The position numbers were made by a program, and so were the translations under genes. A stretch of 64,000 bases of DNA, taken from assembly GCF_035920365.1 (NCBI RefSeq), contig NZ_CP109150.1, positions 6,820,001 to 6,884,000 of the forward strand, given 5' to 3'. A model generated the notes under the pieces. That model did not search any database. It was given only the letters and a program-made list of their open reading frames with translations, and was not told where the DNA came from. Below are positions 14,268 through 21,698 of the stretch, piece by piece. Each line of letters begins with the position of its first letter. The first letter of the stretch is position 1. This stretch comes from Micromonospora sp. NBC_01740. Lineage in GTDB: Bacteria; Actinomycetota; Actinomycetes; Mycobacteriales; Micromonosporaceae.

Positions 14268-14765
14268 ATGGTCGACATGCAGCCACACCCGAACGTGCGG
14301 GCGGTGCAGGACGTGCTCGACGCCGCGGGCGCCCGGGACGGGTCCGGCGCGCCGAGCCTCGTCCGCCTGCTGCCCGACGCGGTCCACACCGCCGCTGCCG
14401 CCGCCGAGTCACTCGGCGTCGCGGTCGGCCAGATCGCCAACTCGCTCGTCTTCGAGGCGGACGGCGCGCCGCTGCTGGTGCTCACCTCCGGCGCGCACCG
14501 GGTGGACACCGCCGGCCTGGCCGCGTCCATCGGGGTCGGCCGGCTGCGCCGGGCCACCCCGGAGTTCGTCCGCGCGCACACCGGGCAGGTGATCGGCGGG
14601 GTCGCCCCGGTCGGCCACCCGCGCCCGTTGCGCACCCTGGTGGACACCGCCCTGGAGTCGTACGACGAGATCTGGGCGGCCGGCGGCGTGCCGCAGGCGG
14701 TCTTCCCCACCACGTACCCGGAGCTGCTGCGGGTCACCGGCGGCGTCCCGACCGGGGTGGCGTGA
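14268..14765 (+). CDS. YbaK/EbsC-family aminoacyl-tRNA deacylase
   Basis: A protein of 165 residues (162 if the second ATG at 14277 is used) of the YbaK/prolyl-tRNA-editing fold: SLGVAVGQIANSLVFEADG with the conserved QIANSLVF strand, LVLTSGAHRVD, IGGVAPVGHP and the C-terminal YDEIWAAGG..AVFPTTYPEL. These proteins hydrolyse mischarged tRNAs such as Cys-tRNA(Pro) or Ala-tRNA(Pro) in trans. The exact specificity cannot be read from sequence. The stop codon lies inside a dispersed repeat that is copied 80 bp further on, at the start of the crtA-like gene. Confidence 0.9.
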   Translation: MVDMQPHPNVRAVQDVLDAAGARDGSGAPSLVRLLPDAVHTAAAAAESLGVAVGQIANSLVFEADGAPLLVLTSGAHRVDTAGLAASIGVGRLRRATPEFVRAHTGQVIGGVAPVGHPRPLRTLVDTALESYDEIWAAGGVPQAVFPTTYPELLRVTGGVPTGVA

Positions 14766-14865
14766 GCGAGCGGAGCGCGCGAACCATGGGGCTCAGCAGC
14801 GCGGCGCCTCGCGCCGCCGTGGAGCGGAGCGAGGCGGTGGCGTGAGCGAGCGGAGCGCGCGAACC
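14756..14865. repeat. Direct repeat pair, 30 bp exact, 80 bp apart
   Basis: GGTGGCGTGAGCGAGCGG and the following GAGCGCGCGAACC occur at 14756-14785 and 14836-14865, followed by ATGGGG and GTGGGG. The 80-bp unit also holds an internal GCGGCGC...GCGCCGC stem. Copy 1 carries the stop of the ybaK-like gene and copy 2 the GTG start of the crtA-like gene. The sequence resembles dispersed gene-border repeats I recall from Micromonosporaceae; copy number not checked. Confidence 0.85.
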
Positions 14866-15606
14866 GTGGGGGCCGACGTCCCGGAGCTGGTCACCCTGCA
14901 CGTGTGGCGCACCTCCCGCGCCGCGCTGCCCCGGGCGTTGACCCGGATGGCGGTCGACCCCCGCCGGCTGCGGGCCGTGCCCGGCGTGCGGTTCGGCAAG
15001 CTGCTCGGCACCGGGACCGGCACCGGCTTCGGGCCGGGCGACGCCGACCTCACCCGGTGGGCGGCGCTGACCGTGTGGGACTCCCCCGCCGCCGCGGCCG
15101 GCTTCGACGGCTCGCCGGTGGGACGCGCCTGGGCGCGGATCGCCCGCGCGTCCGTCCGGGTCGACCTGCGCCCGCTGAGCAGCCGGGGCGAATGGTCGGG
15201 GCGCCGGCCGTTCGGGGAGCCGCCCGGCGGCCGGGTCACCGGCCCGGTGCTGGCGCTGACCCGGGCCCGGCTGCGGCCCCGTCGGGCGGCCACCTTCTGG
15301 CGGGCGATCCCACCGGTGGCCGCCGCGCTGCACGCCGCGCCCGGCCTGCTGGCCCGCTTCGGCATCGGCGAGGCCCCGCTGGGCTGGCAGGGCACGGTGA
15401 GCGTGTGGCGCGACCCGGCGGACCTCGTGGCGTTCGCGTACCGTCACCCGGAGCACCGGGCGGCGATCATGCGGACCCCCACCGAGGGGTGGTACGCGGA
15501 GGAACTCTTCGCGCGGTTCGAGGTGCGCGACGTGGTGGGTGACCGGGCGGTGCTGGGGTGGGTCGCGGACGGCGACCCGGGAGCGGCGGAGGGTGTACGG
15601 GCATGA
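14842..15606 (+). CDS. CrtA-like carotenoid (spheroidene-type) monooxygenase
   Basis: A 254-residue protein resembling spheroidene monooxygenase CrtA: FGKLLGTGTGTGFGP near residue 51, a W-S-x3-PF segment, LTRARLRPRRAATFWRAIPP, GIGEAPLGWQGTVSVWRDP and the C-terminal EGWYAEELFARFEV. CrtA enzymes put keto groups on acyclic carotenoids. The first nine residues (MSERSARTV) are encoded by a repeat element, so the GTG at 14866 is an alternative start. It is the first gene of a tightly overlapping operon with a GNAT, cruF, cruG and a CrtI-type desaturase, which supports a carotenoid role. Confidence 0.8.
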   Translation: MSERSARTVGADVPELVTLHVWRTSRAALPRALTRMAVDPRRLRAVPGVRFGKLLGTGTGTGFGPGDADLTRWAALTVWDSPAAAAGFDGSPVGRAWARIARASVRVDLRPLSSRGEWSGRRPFGEPPGGRVTGPVLALTRARLRPRRAATFWRAIPPVAAALHAAPGLLARFGIGEAPLGWQGTVSVWRDPADLVAFAYRHPEHRAAIMRTPTEGWYAEELFARFEVRDVVGDRAVLGWVADGDPGAAEGVRA

Positions 15607-16178
15607 GGTTGGTGCGGTGGACGCCGGACGATCTCGTCCGACGGCTGGACGACGTGGTGGCCGTCTACGGCGAGGCGATGGGCTACCGCCCTGAGCTGCT
15701 GGAGTCCCGACGCGGCTACATCGCCACCCACGTACGCCGGCCCGGCTTCCGCGCCGTCGCCAGCCTGACCAGCGAGGGCCACCTGGCCGGCTTCGGCTAC
15801 GGCTACCTGGGCGGCTCCGGGCAGTGGTGGCACGACCAGGTCTGGCGGGCACTGGACGCCCCGACCCGGCAACGCTGGCTGACCCACTGCTTCGAGGTGG
15901 TGGAGCTGCACGTCCGCCCGCCCGCGCAGGGGCACGGCCTGGGCGCGCGGCAGCTGCGGGCCCTGCTCAGCCTGGCGGAGGGGACGACCACGCTGCTCTC
16001 CACCCCCGAGGCCGACGAGCAGCGGTCCCGGGCCTGGCGGCTGTACCGCCGGTTCGGCTTCACCGACGTCCTGCGCGACTTCCACTTCCCCGGCGACGAG
16101 CGTCCGTTCGGCGTGCTCGGCCGGGACCTGCCGCTGGAGCCGCCGACACCCACCCCGCCCGGCCGGCCCGTGCCATGA
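15603..16178 (+). CDS. GNAT-family N-acetyltransferase
   Basis: A 191-residue acetyltransferase-fold protein. The acetyl-CoA loop region is VVELHVRPPAQGHGLGARQLRALL, with a Q/H-G-x-G pyrophosphate-binding turn, followed by LLSTPEADEQRSRAWRLYRRFGF, the usual motif B end. Starts ATGA-overlapped with the crtA-like gene and ends ATGA-overlapped with cruF, so it is in the carotenoid operon. A role in acylating the carotenoid sugar is possible, but GNATs of this type more often act on amines. Acceptor unknown. Confidence 0.82.
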   Translation: MRLVRWTPDDLVRRLDDVVAVYGEAMGYRPELLESRRGYIATHVRRPGFRAVASLTSEGHLAGFGYGYLGGSGQWWHDQVWRALDAPTRQRWLTHCFEVVELHVRPPAQGHGLGARQLRALLSLAEGTTTLLSTPEADEQRSRAWRLYRRFGFTDVLRDFHFPGDERPFGVLGRDLPLEPPTPTPPGRPVP

Positions 16179-17059
16179 CCCGACGGCTGTCCTGGGCGCT
16201 GCTGGCCGTGCTGGTGCTGGCGCAGATCTGCTACCCGCTGACCACCGGGGAGACCCGGGCCCGGCTGACCGTCGCCACCGTCGTGCTCGGCTACCTGCTC
16301 TCGGTCGGCCACGCGCTGCTCAGCCGGGGCCCGCGTACGGCGGCGGCGCTGGTCGCGGTGGCCACGGTCGGCGGGTTCGCCATCGAGGCGCTCGGCGTGG
16401 CCACCGGCTTCCCGTTCGGCAGCTACGACTACTCCGGCGAGCTGGGGCCGAAGCTGGCCGGGGTGCCGCTGATCATCCCGCTGGCCTGGACCTGGATGGC
16501 CTGGCCGGCCTGGCTCGCCGCCACCCGGCTGACCGGCGGCGACGCCAGCGCCAGGCCCGGCGCCGGGGACGGGCCGAGCGCCGGGGACGCGCCGGGACGC
16601 CGGGGCGGGCGGTTCCCCGTCCGGCGGATCGCGCTGGCGGCCGTCGGGCTGGCCGCCTGGGACCTCTTCCTCGACCCGCAGATGGTGGCCGAGGGCTACT
16701 GGGTCTGGCGGGACGCCACCCCCGCGCTGCCCGGCCTGCCCGGCATCCCGGTGAGCAACTACCTGGGCTGGCTGCTCTTCGCCGTGCTGATGATGAGCGC
16801 GCTGCGCCCGCTGGCCGGGCCCGCCGTGGCCACCACCGACGGGCGGGACGGCCCGATGTTCGCGCTCTGGCTGTGGACGTACTTCTCCAGCGTGCTGGCC
16901 CACGCGGTCTTCCTCGACCTGCCCGCCTCGGCGCTCTGGGGCGCGGTCGGCATGTCGGTGGCCGCCGTGCCGCTGGCGGTCACGCTGATCCGCTCCCGCC
17001 GCGACGACCGGCACGGGACCCGTCAGCCGCAGCGCCCCGGCGTCGACGCGACGGCATGA
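16175..17059 (+). CDS. cruF: CruF-type carotenoid 1,2-hydratase (DUF422 membrane protein)
   Basis: A 294-residue membrane protein with about seven helices. It carries the hallmark of CruF/bisanhydrobacterioruberin hydratases: FPFGSYDYSGELGPKLAGVP followed by LIIPLAWTWMAWPAW, and DLFLDPQMVAEGYWVW. CruF adds water to the 1,2 double bond of an acyclic carotenoid end, producing the hydroxyl that CruG glycosylates. Starts overlapping the GNAT gene and ends overlapping cruG (both ATGA). A Gly/Ala/Asp-rich cytoplasmic loop (about residues 122-147) is longer than needed. Confidence 0.9.
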   Translation: MTRRLSWALLAVLVLAQICYPLTTGETRARLTVATVVLGYLLSVGHALLSRGPRTAAALVAVATVGGFAIEALGVATGFPFGSYDYSGELGPKLAGVPLIIPLAWTWMAWPAWLAATRLTGGDASARPGAGDGPSAGDAPGRRGGRFPVRRIALAAVGLAAWDLFLDPQMVAEGYWVWRDATPALPGLPGIPVSNYLGWLLFAVLMMSALRPLAGPAVATTDGRDGPMFALWLWTYFSSVLAHAVFLDLPASALWGAVGMSVAAVPLAVTLIRSRRDDRHGTRQPQRPGVDATA

Positions 17060-18183
17060 CCGCCGTCCTCGCGCTGCTGCTCGGCGTGGCCGCGCTGACC
17101 GCGCACACCCTGCTCAACGCCGGCCGCTGGCTGCGCCGCCCGGCCGAGCGGCCGGCGCCGGTCACCGAGCCGGTGGCGGTGCTGCTGCCGCTGCGCGACG
17201 AGGCCGCGCGGGTCACCCCGTGCCTGCGCGCGCTGCTCGCCCAGCGGGGCGTGCCCCGGCTGCGCGTGGTGGTGCTCGACGACGGGTCCACCGACGGCAC
17301 CGCGGACGTGGTCCGCGCGGTGGCCGGCGACGACCCCCGGGTCACCCTGCTCGACGGGGTCGCCCCGCCGCCGGGCTGGCTGGGCAAGCCGCACGCCTGC
17401 TGGCAGCTGGCCACCCGGGCGGCCCCCGCGGCGACCGCGCTGGTCTTCGTCGACGCCGACGTGGTGCTCGCCCCGGACGCGGTCGCGGCGGCCGTCACCG
17501 AGCTGCGTGCCGCGCGGGTGACGCTGCTGTCGCCGTACCCCCGGATCCTGGTGGCGACGGTGGCCGACCGGCTGGTCCAGCCGCTGTTGCAGTGGCTGTG
17601 GCTCACCTTCCTGCCGCTGCGGGCGATGGAGCGCTCGCGGCGGCCGTCGCTGGCCGCCGCCGGCGGCCAGTTCCTGGTGGTGGACCGGGCCGGCTACGAG
17701 ACCGCCGGCGGGCACGCCGTGGTGGCCGGGAAGGTCCTGGAGGACGTCGAGCTGGCCCGCGCGGTCAAGCGGGCCGGCGGCCGGATCGCCCTCGCCGACG
17801 GCTCGCGGCTGGCCGCCTGCCGGATGTACGAGGACTGGCCGCAGCTGCGCGACGGCTACTCGAAGTCGCTCTGGGCGACCTTCGGCAACCCGGGGGCGGC
17901 GGCCGCCGTGGTGGCCCTGCTGCTCCTGCTCTACACCGCTCCCCCGCTGCTGGCGGTCGTCGCCCTGGCCGCCGGCGCGCCGACGGTGGCCGCCGCGGCG
18001 CTCGCCGCCTACCTGCTCGGGGTCACCGGACGGGCGGTCAGCGCCCGGGCGACCGGGGGCCGGTGGTGGCCCGACGCGCTGGCACACCCCGTGTCGGTCG
18101 TGGTCCTCGGTTGGCTGACCCTGCGGTCGTACCATCTGCGAAAGCGGCGTCGCCTGTCCTGGCGCGGCCGCCCCGTCACCTAG
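17056..18183 (+). CDS. cruG: CruG-type carotenoid glycosyltransferase (GT2)
   Basis: A 375-residue membrane-anchored GT2 enzyme: an N-terminal helix, then the GT-A core VAVLLPLRDEA, VVVLDDGSTDGTADV, PGWLGKPHACWQ, DADVVLAPDAV and the C-terminal GGHAVVAGKVLEDVELAR acceptor/ED motif, then three membrane helices. This is the layout of CruG, which glycosylates the 2-position hydroxyl made downstream of CruF. Overlaps cruF by 4 bp and is followed by the FAD desaturase after 11 bp, so the three act in one pathway. Confidence 0.88.
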   Translation: MTAVLALLLGVAALTAHTLLNAGRWLRRPAERPAPVTEPVAVLLPLRDEAARVTPCLRALLAQRGVPRLRVVVLDDGSTDGTADVVRAVAGDDPRVTLLDGVAPPPGWLGKPHACWQLATRAAPAATALVFVDADVVLAPDAVAAAVTELRAARVTLLSPYPRILVATVADRLVQPLLQWLWLTFLPLRAMERSRRPSLAAAGGQFLVVDRAGYETAGGHAVVAGKVLEDVELARAVKRAGGRIALADGSRLAACRMYEDWPQLRDGYSKSLWATFGNPGAAAAVVALLLLLYTAPPLLAVVALAAGAPTVAAAALAAYLLGVTGRAVSARATGGRWWPDALAHPVSVVVLGWLTLRSYHLRKRRRLSWRGRPVT

Positions 18184-18194
18184 GGAGGCGCGGC

Positions 18195-19682
18195 ATGGCG
18201 CGGATCGTGGTCGTCGGCGCCGGGGTGGGAGGGCTGGCCACCGCCGCCCGGTTGGCCGCCACCGGGCACCAGGTCACCGTGCTCGAACGCGCGGGCACCG
18301 TCGGCGGCAAGCTCGGCCGGTACGTCCGCGACACGCCGGCGGGCGCGTTCCACTTCGACACCGGGCCGAGCCTGCTCACCCTGCCCGACGTCTTCCACGA
18401 CCTGTTCGAGGCGACCGGCGCGAAACTCGACGAGTACCTGGACCTGACGCCGGTGGACCCGATCGTCCGGCACGTCTTCCCCGGCGGCGGCCCGGCCCTC
18501 GACTCGTGCGCCGACCCGGCCGAGTTCGCCGCCCGGATCGGCGCGGCCTTCGGCGACCGGGCCGCCGCGGACTGGCAGCGGCTGTGGCGCCGGGCCACGC
18601 GGGTGTGGCAGGCCTCGGACCGGGACATCCTGCGCCGCCCGATCGACTCCCCGCGGGACCTGGCCGCGCTGGCCTGGCGGCTGGGCGACCTGGCCGCCAT
18701 CGGGCCGGGCCGGACGCTGCGCGGGCTGGGCCGACGGCACCTTTCCGACCCCCGGCTGCGGATGCTGCTGGATCGGTACGCCACCTACACCGGCGCCGAC
18801 CCGCGCCGGGCGCCGGCCGCGCTGGTCGCCGTGCCCTACGCCGAGCTGACCTTCGGCGGCTGGTACCTGCGCGGCGGGCTGGGCACGCTCGCCGACGCGC
18901 TGCTCACCCGCTGCCTGGACCTCGGCGTGGTCGTGCGGACCGGCGCCACGGTCACCCGGATCGACGCCGCGGGCGGCCGGGTGCACGGCGTACGCCTGCG
19001 CGGCGTCACCGCCCCCGTCCCCGCCGACGTGGTGGTGGCCAACGTCGACGCGCTCACCCTCTACCGGGACCTGCTGCCCAGCCCGCGCCGGCTGACCGGG
19101 CTGACCGACCGCAGCCTGGCCGGTTTCGTGCTGCTGCTCGGCCTTACCGGGGACTCCGGGCTGGCCCACCACAACGTGTTCTTCCCCGGCGACTACGACG
19201 CCGAGTTCGACGCGGTCTTCGGCCACCCGGGGCGCGGCGTGCGGGCCCGACCGGCAGCCGATCCCACCGTCTTCGTCACCGTGGCCGACGACCCGGTGGT
19301 CCGGCCAGCCGGCCACGAGGCGTGGTTCGTGCTGGTCAACGCACCCCGGCACGGCACCGCCACCGGTGCCGTCGACTGGCGCCGGCCCGGCCTCGCCGAG
19401 GCGTACGCCGACCGGGTCCTCGACGTGCTGGCCGAGCGCGGCGTCGACGTGCGGGACCGGCTGGTGTTCCGGGAGGTCCGCACCCCGGCCGACCTGGACG
19501 ACGCGACCGGCGCGCCCGGGGGATCGATCTACGGCACCGCCGGCGGCCTGCTGCGCCCGGCCAACCGGGGGCCGGCGCACGGGCTGTGGCTGGTCGGCGG
19601 CTCCAGCCACCCCGGCGGCGGCCTGCCGATGGTGACCCTCTCCGCCCAGATCGTCGCCGACGACATCGGCCCCGCCTGGTAG
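18195..19682 (+). CDS. Phytoene desaturase-family FAD oxidoreductase (CrtI/CrtD-like)
   Basis: A 495-residue CrtI-family flavoprotein. The N-terminal dinucleotide fold is IVVVGAGVGGLATAARLA with an ERAGTVGGKLGRY follow-on; PSLLTLPDVF and DTGPSLL are typical of the family. The C-terminal FAD signature includes GTAGGLLRPANRGP and GLWLVGGSSHPGGGLPMVTLS. Its position after cruF and cruG favours a CrtD-like 3,4-desaturase acting on the hydroxylated end over the first phytoene desaturase, but family-level sequence cannot decide. AGGGAGG ribosome binding site upstream of ATG. Confidence 0.88.
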   Translation: MARIVVVGAGVGGLATAARLAATGHQVTVLERAGTVGGKLGRYVRDTPAGAFHFDTGPSLLTLPDVFHDLFEATGAKLDEYLDLTPVDPIVRHVFPGGGPALDSCADPAEFAARIGAAFGDRAAADWQRLWRRATRVWQASDRDILRRPIDSPRDLAALAWRLGDLAAIGPGRTLRGLGRRHLSDPRLRMLLDRYATYTGADPRRAPAALVAVPYAELTFGGWYLRGGLGTLADALLTRCLDLGVVVRTGATVTRIDAAGGRVHGVRLRGVTAPVPADVVVANVDALTLYRDLLPSPRRLTGLTDRSLAGFVLLLGLTGDSGLAHHNVFFPGDYDAEFDAVFGHPGRGVRARPAADPTVFVTVADDPVVRPAGHEAWFVLVNAPRHGTATGAVDWRRPGLAEAYADRVLDVLAERGVDVRDRLVFREVRTPADLDDATGAPGGSIYGTAGGLLRPANRGPAHGLWLVGGSSHPGGGLPMVTLSAQIVADDIGPAW

Positions 19683-19696
19683 CACCGGCTGCCGGG

Positions 19697-19748
19697 TAAG
19701 GAAGGGCACTGGTCAACGCCTGAGGTAGCGGAAGGGCACCTTCCTGAC
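19697..19748. repeat. Short intergenic repeat (GGAAGGGCAC pair)
   Basis: GGAAGGGCAC occurs at 19700-19709 and 19730-19739, separated by CGCCTGAGGTAGC, and the second is followed by CTTCC, making a hairpin. This resembles a GGAAGGGCCCCTTCC-type intergenic element I recall from Micromonospora and Salinispora. It sits between convergent genes and may also act as a terminator. Confidence 0.55.
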
Positions 19749-19793
19749 ACCACGGCACCCGGTCAGAGGCCGTTCGGACGGGCCCGCGCGCGG

Positions 19794-20483
19794 TCAGCCG
19801 GCGTCGATCAGGGCGCGGCGGACGGCGGAGAGCAGCTGGCCAAGGCCAAACCCGGCCAACAGCACCCAGACGGCGGTCGCCATGGTGATCGTGCCGGCCG
19901 GCAGGTCCGGCTCGATCAGCCCGGTCAGCCCGGCCAGCAGCAGCCCGACCAGGGCCACCGAGACCCGGGTGGGACGCTCCCCCACGGTCACCGCGCCGAG
20001 TTCCCGCATGCCGGCGGAGACCGCCCGGGCGCGGACGTACTCGTGCAGCCAGGAGAGCGCGCCGGCGGTCACGACGAGCGCCCCCGGCGCGCCGATCAGC
20101 CAGAACGCGGCCAGCCAGGCGACCTCGCCGAGCCGGTCGGCCAGCGAGTCGTAGACGTAGCCGAGCCGGGTGGTCCGGTTCGTGGCCACCGCCACCGCGC
20201 CGTCGACGCTGTCCGCCACCGCGGCGAGCAGCACGAACAGCGCCGCGAGGAAGGGACCGTTCTGCGGCCGTACGGCGAACAGCGGCACGCAGGCGCAGAG
20301 CAGCACGCCGACCACGGTGACCGGGGTCGGGCCGACCCGCAGCCGGCCCAGCACGAACCCGACGTGGTAGGCGAACCGCAGCCAGGCGCGGACGACGGGG
20401 GCCGCCGCCCGGGGGTCGAAGCCCCCGTGCAGCCGTGCCCAGGCCGTGGCGTACTCGTCCCAGTTCAGCTGTGTGCCCACCAC
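19794..20483 (-). CDS. CDP-alcohol phosphatidyltransferase family membrane protein
   Basis: A 229-residue membrane protein with about six helices. A version of the CDP-alcohol phosphotransferase motif is visible, ADSVDGAVAVATNRTTRLGY then VYDSLADR, with the Asp residues that bind metal and CMP. The canonical DGxxAR Arg appears to be replaced (DGAVAV), so activity is less certain. Members transfer a phosphoalcohol head group to a lipid. Minus strand, 43 bp downstream of metF, possibly in the same transcript. Confidence 0.82.
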   Translation of the reverse strand: MVGTQLNWDEYATAWARLHGGFDPRAAAPVVRAWLRFAYHVGFVLGRLRVGPTPVTVVGVLLCACVPLFAVRPQNGPFLAALFVLLAAVADSVDGAVAVATNRTTRLGYVYDSLADRLGEVAWLAAFWLIGAPGALVVTAGALSWLHEYVRARAVSAGMRELGAVTVGERPTRVSVALVGLLLAGLTGLIEPDLPAGTITMATAVWVLLAGFGLGQLLSAVRRALIDAG

Positions 20484-20526
20484 GGAACAACCGTCGCACC
20501 GCCGTTCAGGTGTCGCGGCACCGGGG

Positions 20527-21444
20527 TCACACCCGCGCGTCGACCTGGAGGTTCTGCCACACCTCGCGGGTGGCGGTGGAACGGTTGAGGGTGATGAAGT
20601 GGATCCCCGGCACGCCCTCGTCGAGCAGCCGCCGACACATCTCGCTGGCCTGCTCGACGCCGAGCCGGCGCACCGCCTCCGGGTCGTCGGCGACCTTCGC
20701 GAACCGCTCGGCCAGGGCCGGCGGGAAGGGTGCCCCCGAGAGCTGCGTGGAGCGCTCGATCGTGCCGATCTGGGTCACCGGCATCACGCCGGCCAGGATC
20801 GGGGTGTCGCAGCCGGTGGCGGCGACCCGGTCGCGCAGCCGCAGGTAGTCGTCGGCGTCGAAGAACATCTGGGTGATCGCGAAGTCGGCGCCGGCCCGGC
20901 ACTTGCGCACGAAGTGCTCGGTGTCGCTGTCGACGTCGGTTGAACGCGGGTGCTTGTAGGGGAAGGCCGCCACCCCGACGCTGAAGTCGCCGGCGTCGCG
21001 CACCAGGCGGACCAGGTCCTCGGCGTAGAGCACGCCCTCGGGGTGGCGCACCCAGTCGCCGCCCGGGTCGCCCGGCGGGTCGCCCCGCACGGCGAGCACG
21101 TTGCGCACCCCGACCCCGGCGAGCCGGCCGATGACGTGGCGCAACTCGGCCACGGAGTGGTTGACCGCGGTCAGGTGGGCCATCGGCAGCAGGGTGGTCT
21201 CGGTGGCGATCCGCTCGGTGACCGCGACGGTGGTGTCGCGGGTCGACCCGCCCGCGCCGTAGGTGATCGAGACGAACGACGGACGCAGCGACTCCAGCTC
21301 GCGGATCGCCTGCCACAGCAGCCGCTCGCCCTGCGGGGTCTTGGGCGGGAAGAACTCGAAGGAGAAGGTCGGCTGGCGGTCACGGATGAGCTCCCCGATC
21401 GCCGGCTGCGGATTGGGAAGGACCGATGGAAGACCGAGCGCCAC
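20527..21444 (-). CDS. metF: Methylenetetrahydrofolate reductase
   Basis: A 305-residue FAD-dependent MetF: FSFEFFPPKTPQGE near the N-terminus, FVSITYGAGGSTRD, HLTAVNHS, NVLAVRGDPPGDPGG, and AGADFAITQMFFD, all characteristic. It reduces 5,10-methylene-THF to 5-methyl-THF for methionine synthesis. Gene order here (metF-like, then polyprenyl synthase, Rv2175c and pknL) parallels Rv2172c-Rv2176 of M. tuberculosis. Confidence 0.96.
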   Translation of the reverse strand: MALGLPSVLPNPQPAIGELIRDRQPTFSFEFFPPKTPQGERLLWQAIRELESLRPSFVSITYGAGGSTRDTTVAVTERIATETTLLPMAHLTAVNHSVAELRHVIGRLAGVGVRNVLAVRGDPPGDPGGDWVRHPEGVLYAEDLVRLVRDAGDFSVGVAAFPYKHPRSTDVDSDTEHFVRKCRAGADFAITQMFFDADDYLRLRDRVAATGCDTPILAGVMPVTQIGTIERSTQLSGAPFPPALAERFAKVADDPEAVRRLGVEQASEMCRRLLDEGVPGIHFITLNRSTATREVWQNLQVDARV

Positions 21445-21698
21445 GCCCCGACTCTAGCGGGCCGGGCCCTCCAGGCCGAGACCTTCCCACACTGGTGGAC
21501 GCCGGACCGCACGGCCGCCGGCCCCGCCGGGGCCGGAAAGCGTCGTACCCCCGGAGTAGTCATGGGGTTGCGCGGGGTGGGCCCGGCCGGAAGGCCGACC
21601 CGCCGGGGGCACGCGCGGGGGTCAGCATCCACCGGTGGCGCACCGGTCCCGTTCCGGGGCCCGCGCCGCCGCCTCGCCGACACCGTCCCGGAGGACCG

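Noticed and set aside
12218..14737. An 839-codon minus-strand frame spanning the HEPN gene and beyond
   Set aside because: Only its last 149 codons match a known family and have a ribosome binding site. The rest is antisense to the EamA and YbaK genes and reads as low-complexity sequence.
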